A DNA stretch of 22,241 nt from UBA1181 sp963626555 (lineage in GTDB: Bacteria; Bacteroidota; Bacteroidia; Bacteroidales; Paludibacteraceae), in assembly GCA_963626555.1 (NCBI GenBank), contig CAVFXQ010000040.1:1-22241 (forward strand). Reading direction: 5' to 3'. Each line of letters opens with the position of its first letter. Position 1 is the first letter of the stretch. The notes under the pieces are model-generated. The model was not told the origin of the DNA. It was given only the letters and a program-made list of their open reading frames with translations, and ran no database searches. Position numbers and translations under genes: made by a program. Positions 8,135-16,437 of the stretch are shown here, in pieces.

Positions 8135-9295
8135 ATGAGAAGATGGATTTTGATGAATTTGTCGTTGTTTTTGTTAGTTTTTCAGGCTTTCCCCGTGCCT
8201 GTATCAATTGACGATGTTTACTATAATTTGAATGAGACGGATAAAACAGCGTCTGTAACATGCCGCTACAAGTATGGCGACCCAACGACTGATTGGATGT
8301 ATTTCACATCTGATTCTCTATATATGGGTGATGTTGTGATACCTTCAGAGGTGGTTTGGGATGGTGAGACGTATACGGTAAATGAAATTGGTACGAACGC
8401 TTTTGCTGGTAGCAAACTGATGACAAGTCTTTCGCTGCCTGCAACTGTTACGACAATTGGTAGTGGTACTTTTTCGCTATGCAATGCTCTCTCTTCTATT
8501 TATGTTGATGCGGAGAATCCTGTTTATTTGTCGGATAACGGCATTATGTATAGGAAAGATCCAATTTCGATTTTTTTCGTTCCTCGTGCGTTGAGTGGTG
8601 TCGTTACTTTGTTGGATGGTTTGACAGAAGTATCCAGTTCTGCTTTTCAATCCTGCACCTCGGTTACAAGTGTTACGATTCCAAACAGTGTAACGAAAAT
8701 CTGTGATGGTGCATTTGACAAGTGTACTTCTCTGACGGAGGTGGTTGTTGGCACGGGCTTAGAGACTATTGAAAGGAATGCATTCTCTAATTGTTCTCAG
8801 TTGGTTGTGGCTGATTTTTCTGCGACAAAGTTAAAATCCATCGGTCATTCTGCTTTTGATGGTTGTTCGTCTTTGATGTATGCCATGTTAGGCGATTTTT
8901 TGGAAACAATCGGAAACTATGCATTCTATGGAAATGCTTTGGTAGGTATTCTTTTGCCTGCTACTTTGAAAAGTATCGGTACGAAGGCTTTCTATGAATG
9001 TGAATCTCTTTCTACAGTCATTAACTATAGTGTTTTGAACGTGCAGGCTGGTTCTGAAGATAATGGTTATGTAGCTTATTATGCGACGGAAGTCTCTGGT
9101 AATGAACTTGTTGAGGCTTCTGAAAATCCTTTTGTGGTAAATGGTAGAGACGGAATTACCCTCTATAATGTGAAAAACCGTCGCATTCAGGTGTTCGACC
9201 TTCATGGACGGTTCTTTTATAACCAAATTTGCAATGATGAAACATTGCATTTGAATAATAACGGACTGAATGTCAGAGTGAAAATCTCGGAGTAG
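8135..9295 (+). CDS. BspA-like leucine-rich repeat surface protein with type IX secretion-like tail
   Basis: 386 aa. An N-terminal signal peptide (about 1-20) leads into a short beta segment, then LRR_5/BspA-type repeats from about residue 80 to 300: units such as IGTNAFAGSKLMTSLSLPAT, ICDGAFDKCTSLTEVVV, IERNAFSNCSQL, IGHSAFDGCSSLM, IGNYAFYG and IGTKAFYECESLST, with the usual I-x-x-x-AF-x-x-C-x-x-L consensus. The last ~50 residues (ITLYN-x-x-x-RRIQVFDLHGR ... LHLNNNGLNVRVKI) resemble the C-terminal sorting domain of type IX-secreted proteins, which implies export across the outer membrane. BspA-like proteins are linked to adhesion in oral and gut species; the ligand here is unknown. An alternative ATG six codons in (8153) would also leave a signal peptide. 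Confidence 0.88.
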   Translation: MRRWILMNLSLFLLVFQAFPVPVSIDDVYYNLNETDKTASVTCRYKYGDPTTDWMYFTSDSLYMGDVVIPSEVVWDGETYTVNEIGTNAFAGSKLMTSLSLPATVTTIGSGTFSLCNALSSIYVDAENPVYLSDNGIMYRKDPISIFFVPRALSGVVTLLDGLTEVSSSAFQSCTSVTSVTIPNSVTKICDGAFDKCTSLTEVVVGTGLETIERNAFSNCSQLVVADFSATKLKSIGHSAFDGCSSLMYAMLGDFLETIGNYAFYGNALVGILLPATLKSIGTKAFYECESLSTVINYSVLNVQAGSEDNGYVAYYATEVSGNELVEASENPFVVNGRDGITLYNVKNRRIQVFDLHGRFFYNQICNDETLHLNNNGLNVRVKISE

Positions 9296-9315
9296 GTAAA
9301 ATATTGCTTTTGTAA

Positions 9316-10719
9316 TTAATTGGCTGGGGAGAGGTTGGCTTTTGTGTTAACTTCTTTCTTTTTGTTGTTTCCTCTGATTGCAAACATCGTGATGACCAAA
9401 GCCACGAAGGTGAGTAACTCAGAAATAGGTACTGATAGCCAAAGTCCAATCTCTCCCATAACATTGGGTATGATGATAAAGACAGGTACCAGAATGACGG
9501 CTCCTCTTAACAACATGAATGCGGTGGCAATTTTTGATCTTTCAACGCTTTGATAATAGCCAATCAAAACCAGATTGAGTGTGAAAAAGATGAAACTTAA
9601 AGAGAAATAACTCAAACCTTCTGTGGCAAGTTCGTATGGCGCACTTCCTGTTTTAAGGAAGAGAGAAACGACAGGAGAATTGAAAAAGAACCCCCAAACG
9701 GTTAATGCGAAGCCGCAGATGACGGCGTAGACGAGAGAAATTTTGAATGTTGAACGTATGCGTTGCCAGTTGCTTTGTCCGTAATTGTAGCTAATGATCG
9801 GTAACTGCGCTTGTGCAATGGCACTTCCAAACATAAACACCAAAGGGAAAAGATAACAGCAAACGCTGAATGCGGCCACTCCGTCTTCGTGCAACATGCT
9901 CATAAACATATTATTGCCAACGATGAGCATAAACAAGATAGCCACTTCTCCAATCGCGGTAGGGAATCCTAATTTCGTCATGTACCCGATGTTGCGGAAT
10001 GTGAGCCTTATAGAGGTTGGTGATAATTTTATCTTTCTGAATTTCAATCTTTTAGAGAAAAAAATCATATAGATGAATACCATAATAGATTCAATTCCCA
10101 AGGAAATGGAGGTCGCAAAGGCTGCTCCCATCAGTCCCCATTGAAGTGGAAATACGAATACACAGTCTAATATGGTATTAAGGAACGCACCGACGAAACT
10201 TAACATCATTGCGAAATTCGGTGAACCATCTAATCTTACAACGAATATTCCTACAAAGATGAAAAGGTCGAATATTGGTACCATACTTGCCCATCGCATA
10301 TATTCAACGATGAGCGGAGAGAGTATTTCTGACCCACCGAATAGATATCCTAATTCTTCTGCAAATACGAGAATTGCTATCGTGATGGGAATTAAAATTA
10401 TGAGCGGAACGAAAAAGGCTTGCGTTACGTTGATGTTGGCGGCTTTCTCGTTGTTTTGTGATAGGTGTACCGCCGCAACAATGGAAACTCCTGTCGCAAA
10501 AAGTAGTCCGATAGCACTGGCAATCAAATAGATAGGAGCCGCCACATTTACGGCTGCAAGTGCATTACTTCCTACTCCATGTCCGACTACAATCCCATCA
10601 ATGATATTGAACGCACTTGTGAACACTAATCCCAAAAGAGTGGGTACGAACAACTTAACAAAAAGTTTCTTGACATTGCTTTTGCCAAAGTCAATGCTGT
10701 CTCTGTTTAAATTTTTCAT
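9316..10719 (-). CDS. MATE family multidrug/sodium efflux transporter
   Basis: 467 aa with about 12 hydrophobic segments, the normal MATE size and layout (two six-helix halves, the second beginning near residue 240). The first helix has the family pattern FVPTLLGLVFTSAFNIIDGI, with an Asp (D41) followed by VGHGVGSNALAAVNVA, and the second-half counterpart carries GFPTAIGEVAILFM and AQAQLPIISYNYGQ. It most resembles the MepA-like branch. The protein sits in the inner membrane and exchanges cations for organic substrates; the substrate cannot be told. It converges on the LRR gene with only 20 bases between the stops and no clear terminator. A -7 box lies 60 bases upstream. Confidence 0.92.
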   Translation of the reverse strand: MKNLNRDSIDFGKSNVKKLFVKLFVPTLLGLVFTSAFNIIDGIVVGHGVGSNALAAVNVAAPIYLIASAIGLLFATGVSIVAAVHLSQNNEKAANINVTQAFFVPLIILIPITIAILVFAEELGYLFGGSEILSPLIVEYMRWASMVPIFDLFIFVGIFVVRLDGSPNFAMMLSFVGAFLNTILDCVFVFPLQWGLMGAAFATSISLGIESIMVFIYMIFFSKRLKFRKIKLSPTSIRLTFRNIGYMTKLGFPTAIGEVAILFMLIVGNNMFMSMLHEDGVAAFSVCCYLFPLVFMFGSAIAQAQLPIISYNYGQSNWQRIRSTFKISLVYAVICGFALTVWGFFFNSPVVSLFLKTGSAPYELATEGLSYFSLSFIFFTLNLVLIGYYQSVERSKIATAFMLLRGAVILVPVFIIIPNVMGEIGLWLSVPISELLTFVALVITMFAIRGNNKKKEVNTKANLSPAN

Positions 10720-10778
10720 ATCAATTCTTCCTTTTTTAGTATAAAAAATAGAAAATTTATGCTTGCAAAAAATTTCCG

Positions 10779-10786
10779 CAAAAATA
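10779..10786 (-). promoter_or_regulatory. -7 box of the MATE gene promoter
   Basis: TATTTTTG on the minus strand fits TAnnTTTG, about 60 bases before the start at 10719. No clear -33 element. Confidence 0.45.
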
Positions 10787-10800
10787 CCACTTTTTTATGT

Positions 10801-10820
10801 CTGAAATGATTTTATTTCAG
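10801..10820 (-). terminator. Small hairpin after the ilv-LemA block
   Basis: CTGAAAT at 10801-10807 pairs with ATTTCAG at 10814-10820 (7 bp, loop of six), 39 bases beyond the last stop of the leftward block. No T tract follows on the minus strand, so terminator function is weakly supported. Confidence 0.3.
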
Positions 10821-10858
10821 ATATTTAGGCGTTTCTGTTTTCTATATTAAAGGATTTT

Positions 10859-12607
10859 TTATCTCTCTACCCAGCAATGGTGTCTATCCATAAATTTGTC
10901 AACCTCTGCTGAGTAGGTTGTTCCCGCCTCCTTGTCGCATATCGTTACATTCGTGTTTTGTGTTACTTCGTTATATTCCACCCATTCTACAGGTATGGAA
11001 TGCCTTCTTCCATCTCCCCCCCACACACTTTCCCAATGGGTATATCTTGTCCCTGAAAATCCGTGAGATGTAACTACTACTTGCGATTTGCCGTTTTCTA
11101 AATCTTTTACAAGTCGGGTCTTTAGAATGTGGTCTGTTACACATTTGGCATGGTCAAAGACTTTACCTAATCGGTTGGATAACATCTCCCATTCCCATTG
11201 GCTTGATTGTTTTTTGCTATTGCTGTATATTGTTTTTCTTGTTCTGTATTGCTGATAGAGAGGAATGCAGAGGAGTGGTGCCATCGCAAAATAGATAGCG
11301 CGAAAATATTCCTGGTTCCATGTCAGAAAATTTGCCTTACATTTCTCATAGTCATAATTCTGAAAGTACTCTGCGCTTATGTCAAGCGAAAGTCCCTGTA
11401 AGTGCTTAGGATTGATATAGTTGATTTTCTTACGTTTCCGAAATGAAAAATCACCTCCGAACCCCTCAGTCTTATCTTTCAATAATTCAACCATTTGCAC
11501 TTGTGCTAAAGGTGTGAACAATAGTCGAAATTCGATTTCGTTGTCTCTGTTTTTTGTCTCAAAATAGACTTCGAATTTCTCGTTGTTCATCATTGTATAG
11601 TCAGAGTCGTCGGTGAGGTCTTGTGAAAATTCTTTTAATTCTTTTGCTTTGGATTTATATTTCATTTTTGCAAAGAATCCGTCGCTTGTGGCTAAATCAG
11701 ATGCTTCTCGGTCGAACGAAAGGTTGGGCGCAGCCTCGTTCCCATAGATGACGTAGGTGTCGTTGTTGAAGTAAGGGTAGGGTGCTGTATAGGTTGCCGT
11801 GAGTGTCTGAGAGCGGGTTACAGCGTGCCTGTGTCCTTGGCTATCTGTTTGATATTCAGTCCAGTAAATTGTTTTATGTCCTTCGTATGTCTTTTTTCCC
11901 CATCTGAAAATCTTCTTTTTGACAAACACAAACGGATTGCCGTTAATTTGTCCGCTTTGTGCGCACAATACAGATGAGTAGCCGTCGGTCTCGTCTACAA
12001 AACCGAAGTCGTCCCGCAATTCAGCCAACCTGTCGCGCGTGCAATAGGGGTCAAACTCTAACTTGGGTACGGTTCTTTCTATCAGTTTCAGTGGTATGTC
12101 GTCTCCAAACAACTGGTTCAGACTCGCCATCTGTTGGTAGGCCACCTTCTTCTTCTCGTTTATCTCAGTGTCTAATTTTTGTATTGTCTCTTTCATTTCT
12201 CGAATCTTCTTCGTTAAAGGACCAAAGACTAAGTAGAAAAAGATCACTGAAATCAACAGTAGGGCGATATTGATAAGGTTAAAATCAGCATCTCCTATTG
12301 AGAATAAAACAGGTTGTCCAAAATTGTCTAATTTCTGAATGTGAAAGGCAAGATAGAGTGCCAATGCGATGCCCCCTAATCCAAGCAAGAAAAGTCTTCC
12401 TCTCCATGCCGACGATGAGTTCTGCTTCTCGCTTTGGTTGTCTCGTTTGAGTTGAAGCACGTTAATGACCTGACAGAGTTTTTTATTGGCGGCTTTGTCA
12501 ATACCAGATCGTTGTGTTAACTCGTCGAACAGGGTCTCCGCGTTTTTCCTAAACTCTTCCTTATAGGTATTGTGGTAGCTTTCTGATGGGTTATAGATGG
12601 TTTCCAT
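10859..12607 (-). CDS. Large LemA-associated membrane protein of unknown function (possibly DUF3137-like)
   Basis: 582 aa. Two clear membrane helices (about 71-90 and 110-129) after a cytosolic helical N-terminus, then a Lys/Glu-rich coiled-coil (131-165) and a large soluble part. A third hydrophobic stretch is at about 437-451. A His/Thr-rich segment at 257-277 (SQGHRHAVTRSQTLTATYTA) and a related one near the C-terminus (RRHSIPVEW) frame a beta-rich domain. I do not recognise specific motifs. DUF3137-like membrane proteins of this layout are often next to lemA, and here LemA is the gene immediately upstream, 89 bases away, so joint function at the membrane is inferred. Nothing catalytic is visible. 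Confidence 0.75.
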   Translation of the reverse strand: METIYNPSESYHNTYKEEFRKNAETLFDELTQRSGIDKAANKKLCQVINVLQLKRDNQSEKQNSSSAWRGRLFLLGLGGIALALYLAFHIQKLDNFGQPVLFSIGDADFNLINIALLLISVIFFYLVFGPLTKKIREMKETIQKLDTEINEKKKVAYQQMASLNQLFGDDIPLKLIERTVPKLEFDPYCTRDRLAELRDDFGFVDETDGYSSVLCAQSGQINGNPFVFVKKKIFRWGKKTYEGHKTIYWTEYQTDSQGHRHAVTRSQTLTATYTAPYPYFNNDTYVIYGNEAAPNLSFDREASDLATSDGFFAKMKYKSKAKELKEFSQDLTDDSDYTMMNNEKFEVYFETKNRDNEIEFRLLFTPLAQVQMVELLKDKTEGFGGDFSFRKRKKINYINPKHLQGLSLDISAEYFQNYDYEKCKANFLTWNQEYFRAIYFAMAPLLCIPLYQQYRTRKTIYSNSKKQSSQWEWEMLSNRLGKVFDHAKCVTDHILKTRLVKDLENGKSQVVVTSHGFSGTRYTHWESVWGGDGRRHSIPVEWVEYNEVTQNTNVTICDKEAGTTYSAEVDKFMDRHHCWVER

Positions 12608-12643
12608 ATTGCGCTATTCTTCGGTGAAAACAAACGACAAATA

Positions 12644-12669
12644 GACTGTGCAAAAAGGTTTGCACAGTC
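12644..12669. repeat. Perfect 11-bp inverted repeat between lemA and the membrane-protein gene
   Basis: GACTGTGCAAA (12644-12654) pairs with TTTGCACAGTC (12659-12669), loop of four. The plus strand continues TTTT-A; on the minus strand the hairpin follows the LemA stop by 27 bases. It may act as a partial terminator or an mRNA-end/stability element, giving more LemA than membrane protein. Confidence 0.6.
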
Positions 12670-12696
12670 TTTTATACTAATTCAACTATTTGTTGA

Positions 12697-13362
12697 TTAG
12701 AAGAATACTTCACGGGCGCGTGCTTTTGTGGCTGAGGATGCCGTGAACGGAATTCGTGTGGTGTAGCCTGCGCGCGCTGCGACGATTTGCTTGGTAGGCC
12801 AATCAAAGATGTCGCGGTTCCACTGTGCCACAGTGTCGTTGTAGAGCGAACGCGCAGCAGTGATTTCACGCTGTAGATAATCGTTTTGTTGCATAGCGTC
12901 GGCAATGGCTTGGTGTGCCTTTAAATCAGGGTAAGCCTCCACTTGTGGAAACAATCTTCCAAAGCCTCCGTCAATGCTTTTAGACACTGCGTTTCTGTCT
13001 TCCTCCGAAAGATGTCCGCCACTACGAAGGGCAGCGACACTTTTCATCACGTCTTTGTCCAATTCAATAGCTTCGCGAAGCAGTGGGGCGACGTTTTGCA
13101 AAATCTGTACTCTCTGCTCCAAAAGATTGTCTATGTTTGATGCGTCCGCTTGAATTTTCTGTTGTAATTGTTGCAAATAGTTCTTTGCCTTTACTTTCTT
13201 ATATTGAAAAATCAATCCTGGGATGATTCCGCATACCCAGAGCGCAACCTCGAAAATCGTGGAACCAACCCCTATCTCTGCTGGAATACGTTTTTCAATT
13301 ACATTGATGTCTCTCCCCTCATTGTTAACAGGGCCGCTCATTTCATCTAACTCGTTTGCCAT
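12697..13362 (-). CDS. lemA: LemA family protein
   Basis: 221 aa. A hydrophobic helix at about 32-54 anchors the protein, preceded by a 30-residue polar N-terminus. The rest is the long-helix LemA domain: YLQQLQQKIQADASNIDNLL (62-81), LEQRVQILQNV, then the hallmark FPQVEAYPDLKAHQAI (138-153), TAARSLYNDTVAQWN (168-182) and the terminal AARAGYTTRIPF. LemA proteins are membrane-attached helical proteins of unclear role, often paired with a TPM/YgcG or DUF3137-like membrane protein; here the partner is the next gene. It begins 40 bases after the thioesterase, in the same direction, so it may be read from the ilv promoter. The 30-residue polar head is longer than in many LemA proteins. Confidence 0.88.
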   Translation of the reverse strand: MANELDEMSGPVNNEGRDINVIEKRIPAEIGVGSTIFEVALWVCGIIPGLIFQYKKVKAKNYLQQLQQKIQADASNIDNLLEQRVQILQNVAPLLREAIELDKDVMKSVAALRSGGHLSEEDRNAVSKSIDGGFGRLFPQVEAYPDLKAHQAIADAMQQNDYLQREITAARSLYNDTVAQWNRDIFDWPTKQIVAARAGYTTRIPFTASSATKARAREVFF

Positions 13363-13402
13363 AGCCTTTTTTATTTATGTTTTAAATATAGTGATTTTTA
13401 TA

Positions 13403-14131
13403 TTATTCTGAAAATAATATTCTGCTTTTGCAGACAACTTTGTTTTGGTCGTTCTCTAAGATGACAACGTACTCTGTCTCTGAAGTTTCTGTTTTGTGAA
13501 TTTTGATCGTCTCGTCAAAAAAACATTCGTCAATGAACTCAATTTCAAATCTTTGAATGTTTCGCTCGCTGAACTTATGCAAGGTGAAGACATCTAAAAT
13601 GTGTTCCACATATTTTGCGCTGTTCAAATGCTGGTTGATGTCCACATCACTATATTTCACGGTGAAGGAACTCTCTTCGTATTCGTCTGGAACGGCAATC
13701 TTTCCTGCTTTCTCTATGGGACACTCAATGTTCGTCAGATAGGGTTCTATCCCTATGCCTACTAAATTCAGTGGCTTCCTTGTTGTCGTGTCTATCATAG
13801 CCCATATCGTGCGTGCATAGCCGATAATGTTGCCGTCCTCTTTCTTGATGGAAAAATTACGCAGGGTGAAAGTCCTCATCAGACCCTCAACCCACGTTTC
13901 AAATACTATCTTATCATCAGTTTTTGGAAATTCTTTCAACTCCAATGCTAAGCGTGAAAGTACCCAAGTGTGTCCTTCCTCGTTCAGTCGCGATATGCCA
14001 AACCCTCGTCTGCTAGCGTGTGTTCCTGCCACATTCAGTAGGTTGTTGACAATAAGAGACATCGTCATTTTACCGCTGAAATCCACCTCAAAAGGTTGCA
14101 CTGTAACTTGAAGTTTCTCAACAATTTCCAT
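13403..14131 (-). CDS. Acyl-ACP thioesterase (Fat-type double hotdog)
   Basis: 242 aa, the usual bacterial size. Hydrolyses fatty acyl-ACP to release free fatty acids in the cytoplasm. Hotdog 1 carries the helix ASRRGFGISRL and the W-V-L-S-R-L-A strand; hotdog 2 holds the active-site segment D164-I-N166-Q-H168-LN-SAKYV, matching the Asp-Asn-His set of plant FatA/FatB, and E202-C203 (FIDECF) matches their downstream catalytic Glu/Cys position. It lies 13 bases after ilvN and is probably co-transcribed. Placement in a branched-chain operon suggests a link to branched-chain acyl groups (iso/anteiso acids are abundant in Bacteroidales lipids); this is inference. Confidence 0.92.
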   Translation of the reverse strand: MEIVEKLQVTVQPFEVDFSGKMTMSLIVNNLLNVAGTHASRRGFGISRLNEEGHTWVLSRLALELKEFPKTDDKIVFETWVEGLMRTFTLRNFSIKKEDGNIIGYARTIWAMIDTTTRKPLNLVGIGIEPYLTNIECPIEKAGKIAVPDEYEESSFTVKYSDVDINQHLNSAKYVEHILDVFTLHKFSERNIQRFEIEFIDECFFDETIKIHKTETSETEYVVILENDQNKVVCKSRILFSE

Positions 14132-14144
14132 CTAACGACAAATT

Positions 14145-14699
14145 TTACTTGTTTTTGTTTCTGGCTTCCAGCTTCTCCAACATATCTGAAAGTCTTTCAA
14201 TCTTTGATTTGTTAATGGCAATTCTTCCAGAACGAATGAACTGAAGAACTGTCAACTTAGAGCTCAACTCGCTAAACAATCCTTGCGTCTCGTCGTAGTG
14301 TCCAGTCTTCTCTAATACGATGCAGTTTTCGGTCATTTCAAGAATCCGTATGTTGTATTTGCGGATTAACTCTTCGACAGAACCCAATTTCAAAAACTGG
14401 TCGGTTGCCACTTTGTAGAGCGCAATCTCTTGATATACAAGTTCATCGTCTGTGTTGTAGAATGCCTTGATGATGTCTACTCGCTTGTCTATCTGCTTTA
14501 CTACTTTTTCAATTGTGTCGTCGTTTGAAAAAGTGGTTACTGTGAACTTATGTATTCCACTCAATGCGGAGGGGGATACTGAAAGCGTCTCTATATTCAG
14601 TCCTCTTCGTGTGAAAACGTTGCTGATCTGATTTAACAGTCCAACATGGTTTTCAGAGAAGATGGTTACCGTGAATAATTTTTTATCTTGTTGATTCAT
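14145..14699 (-). CDS. ilvN: Acetolactate synthase regulatory subunit
   Basis: 184 aa. Small subunit that binds IlvB and gives feedback control by branched-chain amino acids. The N-terminal ACT domain (about 6-80) shows FTVTIFSENHVGLLNQISNV, FTRRGLNIETLSVS and the valine-binding-type loop; the C-terminal domain (about 85-165) carries YQEIALYKV, EELIRKYNIRILEMTENCIV and the terminal helix. Length and layout fit the 160-190 aa IlvH/IlvN class of most bacteria. The gene begins 12 bases after ilvB. Bacteroidales annotation often uses ilvN or ilvH for this gene. Confidence 0.95.
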   Translation of the reverse strand: MNQQDKKLFTVTIFSENHVGLLNQISNVFTRRGLNIETLSVSPSALSGIHKFTVTTFSNDDTIEKVVKQIDKRVDIIKAFYNTDDELVYQEIALYKVATDQFLKLGSVEELIRKYNIRILEMTENCIVLEKTGHYDETQGLFSELSSKLTVLQFIRSGRIAINKSKIERLSDMLEKLEARNKNK

Positions 14700-14711
14700 G
14701 GGCTTCTTCCG

Positions 14712-16397
14712 TTATTCTGTTGGTGTTATAATGGTGGTGACGGTCGCACCTGCTGGAGTCATTGGATAAACCATACCGTTTTCTTCCACATTTGCGACAA
14801 GCAAATAGGCTTTGTCGTCTTTCATCATGTCTTCTATCGCTGCATCTAATTCTTCCCTTGTTGATACAGACCTACTTGCAATATCGTATGCGTCGGCAAT
14901 CTTGCAGAAGTCTGGGTTCACCAATGGGGTAGACGAGTATCTCTCGTGATAGAATAACTGCTGCCATTGTCGTACCATTCCTAAATAGTTGTTATTCAAG
15001 AGAATAATCTTCACACCGATATTGCTCTGCATGATTGTACCCAATTCTTGAATGGTCATCTGTAAACCACCATCTCCGACAAAAAGACACACTGTGCGGT
15101 GGGGAACGCCGACTTTCGCACCAATGGCTGCGGGTAGTCCGTATCCTTCAGTTCCCAAACCTCCTGAAGTAACGATGCTTCGGGTGCGTTTGTACTGAAA
15201 ATAACGTGCTGCCTCCATTTGATTTTGTCCGACATCGGTTACCAACACTGCGTCCTGCTTTGTCGCATTTGAAACCTTGCGAACGACCTCGCCCATGGTG
15301 AGCGGTCCTTCTTTAGGGTTGAGTGCCCTGTCAATGACACTCTTCTGTTCACGCTCTTCGTGTTCCTTGAATGAGTCAATCCACTCGCTGTGACGAGTTT
15401 CTGCTACTTTTTGAATCAGCATTGGCAATGTCTTTTTGACATCTCCCAATACTTTAACAGTGGATTTTACATTCTTGTCTATTTCTGCTGGGTCAATGTC
15501 TAAGTGGATGATTTTTGCCTGTTTTGCATAGGTGTTGAGGTCTCCTGTAACACGGTCGTCAAAGCGCATACCGATGGCTATCAACACATCGCATTCATTG
15601 GTTTTTATGTTTGGACCAATATTTCCATGCATTCCCAAGAACCCCTTGTTCAAAGGAAAATTGGTTGGCATAGCAGAGAGTCCCAATAGTGTTGAGGCTG
15701 CTGGAATGTCCGCTTTCTCTAAGAATTCAATCAATTCTTTCTCTGCTCCACCTAAAACAACTCCTTGTCCGACGAGGGCAAGCGGCTTCTTCGATTTGTT
15801 GATGAGTTCTGCTGCTTCTTCAATTTTCTCTACGGAAATCTCTGGTTCTGGAATATAGCCACGAGAGAACGTGCATTTTTTGTAGTTGAAATCTGCTTCT
15901 TCGTTCTGAGCGTTCTTTGTGAAATCCAAAACGACGGGACCCGGTCTTCCCGTTGATGCAATATAGAAGGCGCGAGCCACTGCCCAAGCCACTTCATTGG
16001 CGTTGCGAATTTGGTATGACCATTTCGTGATTGGTTGTGTGATGCCCACCATGTCAATCTCTTGGAAAGCATCCGTTCCTAATGCGGCTGCACCAACTTG
16101 ACCTGAGATGACTACTAAGGGTGTGCTGTCCATCATTGCGTCTGCGATACCTGTGATGGCGTTCGTCGCTCCAGGTCCCGAAGTGACAAGGCTCACACCT
16201 ACCTTGCCAGATGTGCGAGCATAACCCTCTGCTGCGTGTACAACGCCTTGCTCATGGCGCATCAGCAGGTAATTGAAAACTTTTGTATAGTCGTACAGAG
16301 CATCGAAAACAGGGATGATACTACCTCCTGGATATCCGAAGATAGTATCAACGCCTTCTGCCTTGAGCGACTCCATTAATATATATGAGCCTTTCAT
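14712..16397 (-). CDS. ilvB: Acetolactate synthase catalytic subunit
   Basis: 561 aa. Thiamine-diphosphate enzyme that joins two pyruvates to acetolactate, or pyruvate and 2-oxobutyrate to acetohydroxybutyrate, the first common step to valine, leucine and isoleucine. The essential glutamate is E49 in MRHEQGVVHAAEGYA; the FAD-type middle domain holds IPAASTLLGL...GMHGNIGPN; the ThDP/Mg motif is GDGG at 441-444 with NNN at 468-470 and YLGMVRQWQ after it. Full length for the biosynthetic AHAS class, rather than catabolic ALS. It lies 40 bases after ilvD and 12 before ilvN, consistent with one operon. Confidence 0.96.
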   Translation of the reverse strand: MKGSYILMESLKAEGVDTIFGYPGGSIIPVFDALYDYTKVFNYLLMRHEQGVVHAAEGYARTSGKVGVSLVTSGPGATNAITGIADAMMDSTPLVVISGQVGAAALGTDAFQEIDMVGITQPITKWSYQIRNANEVAWAVARAFYIASTGRPGPVVLDFTKNAQNEEADFNYKKCTFSRGYIPEPEISVEKIEEAAELINKSKKPLALVGQGVVLGGAEKELIEFLEKADIPAASTLLGLSAMPTNFPLNKGFLGMHGNIGPNIKTNECDVLIAIGMRFDDRVTGDLNTYAKQAKIIHLDIDPAEIDKNVKSTVKVLGDVKKTLPMLIQKVAETRHSEWIDSFKEHEEREQKSVIDRALNPKEGPLTMGEVVRKVSNATKQDAVLVTDVGQNQMEAARYFQYKRTRSIVTSGGLGTEGYGLPAAIGAKVGVPHRTVCLFVGDGGLQMTIQELGTIMQSNIGVKIILLNNNYLGMVRQWQQLFYHERYSSTPLVNPDFCKIADAYDIASRSVSTREELDAAIEDMMKDDKAYLLVANVEENGMVYPMTPAGATVTTIITPTE

Positions 16398-16437
16398 ATT
16401 TATACCTTATAATTACTATCTCTGTTCGTCAGAGTGA

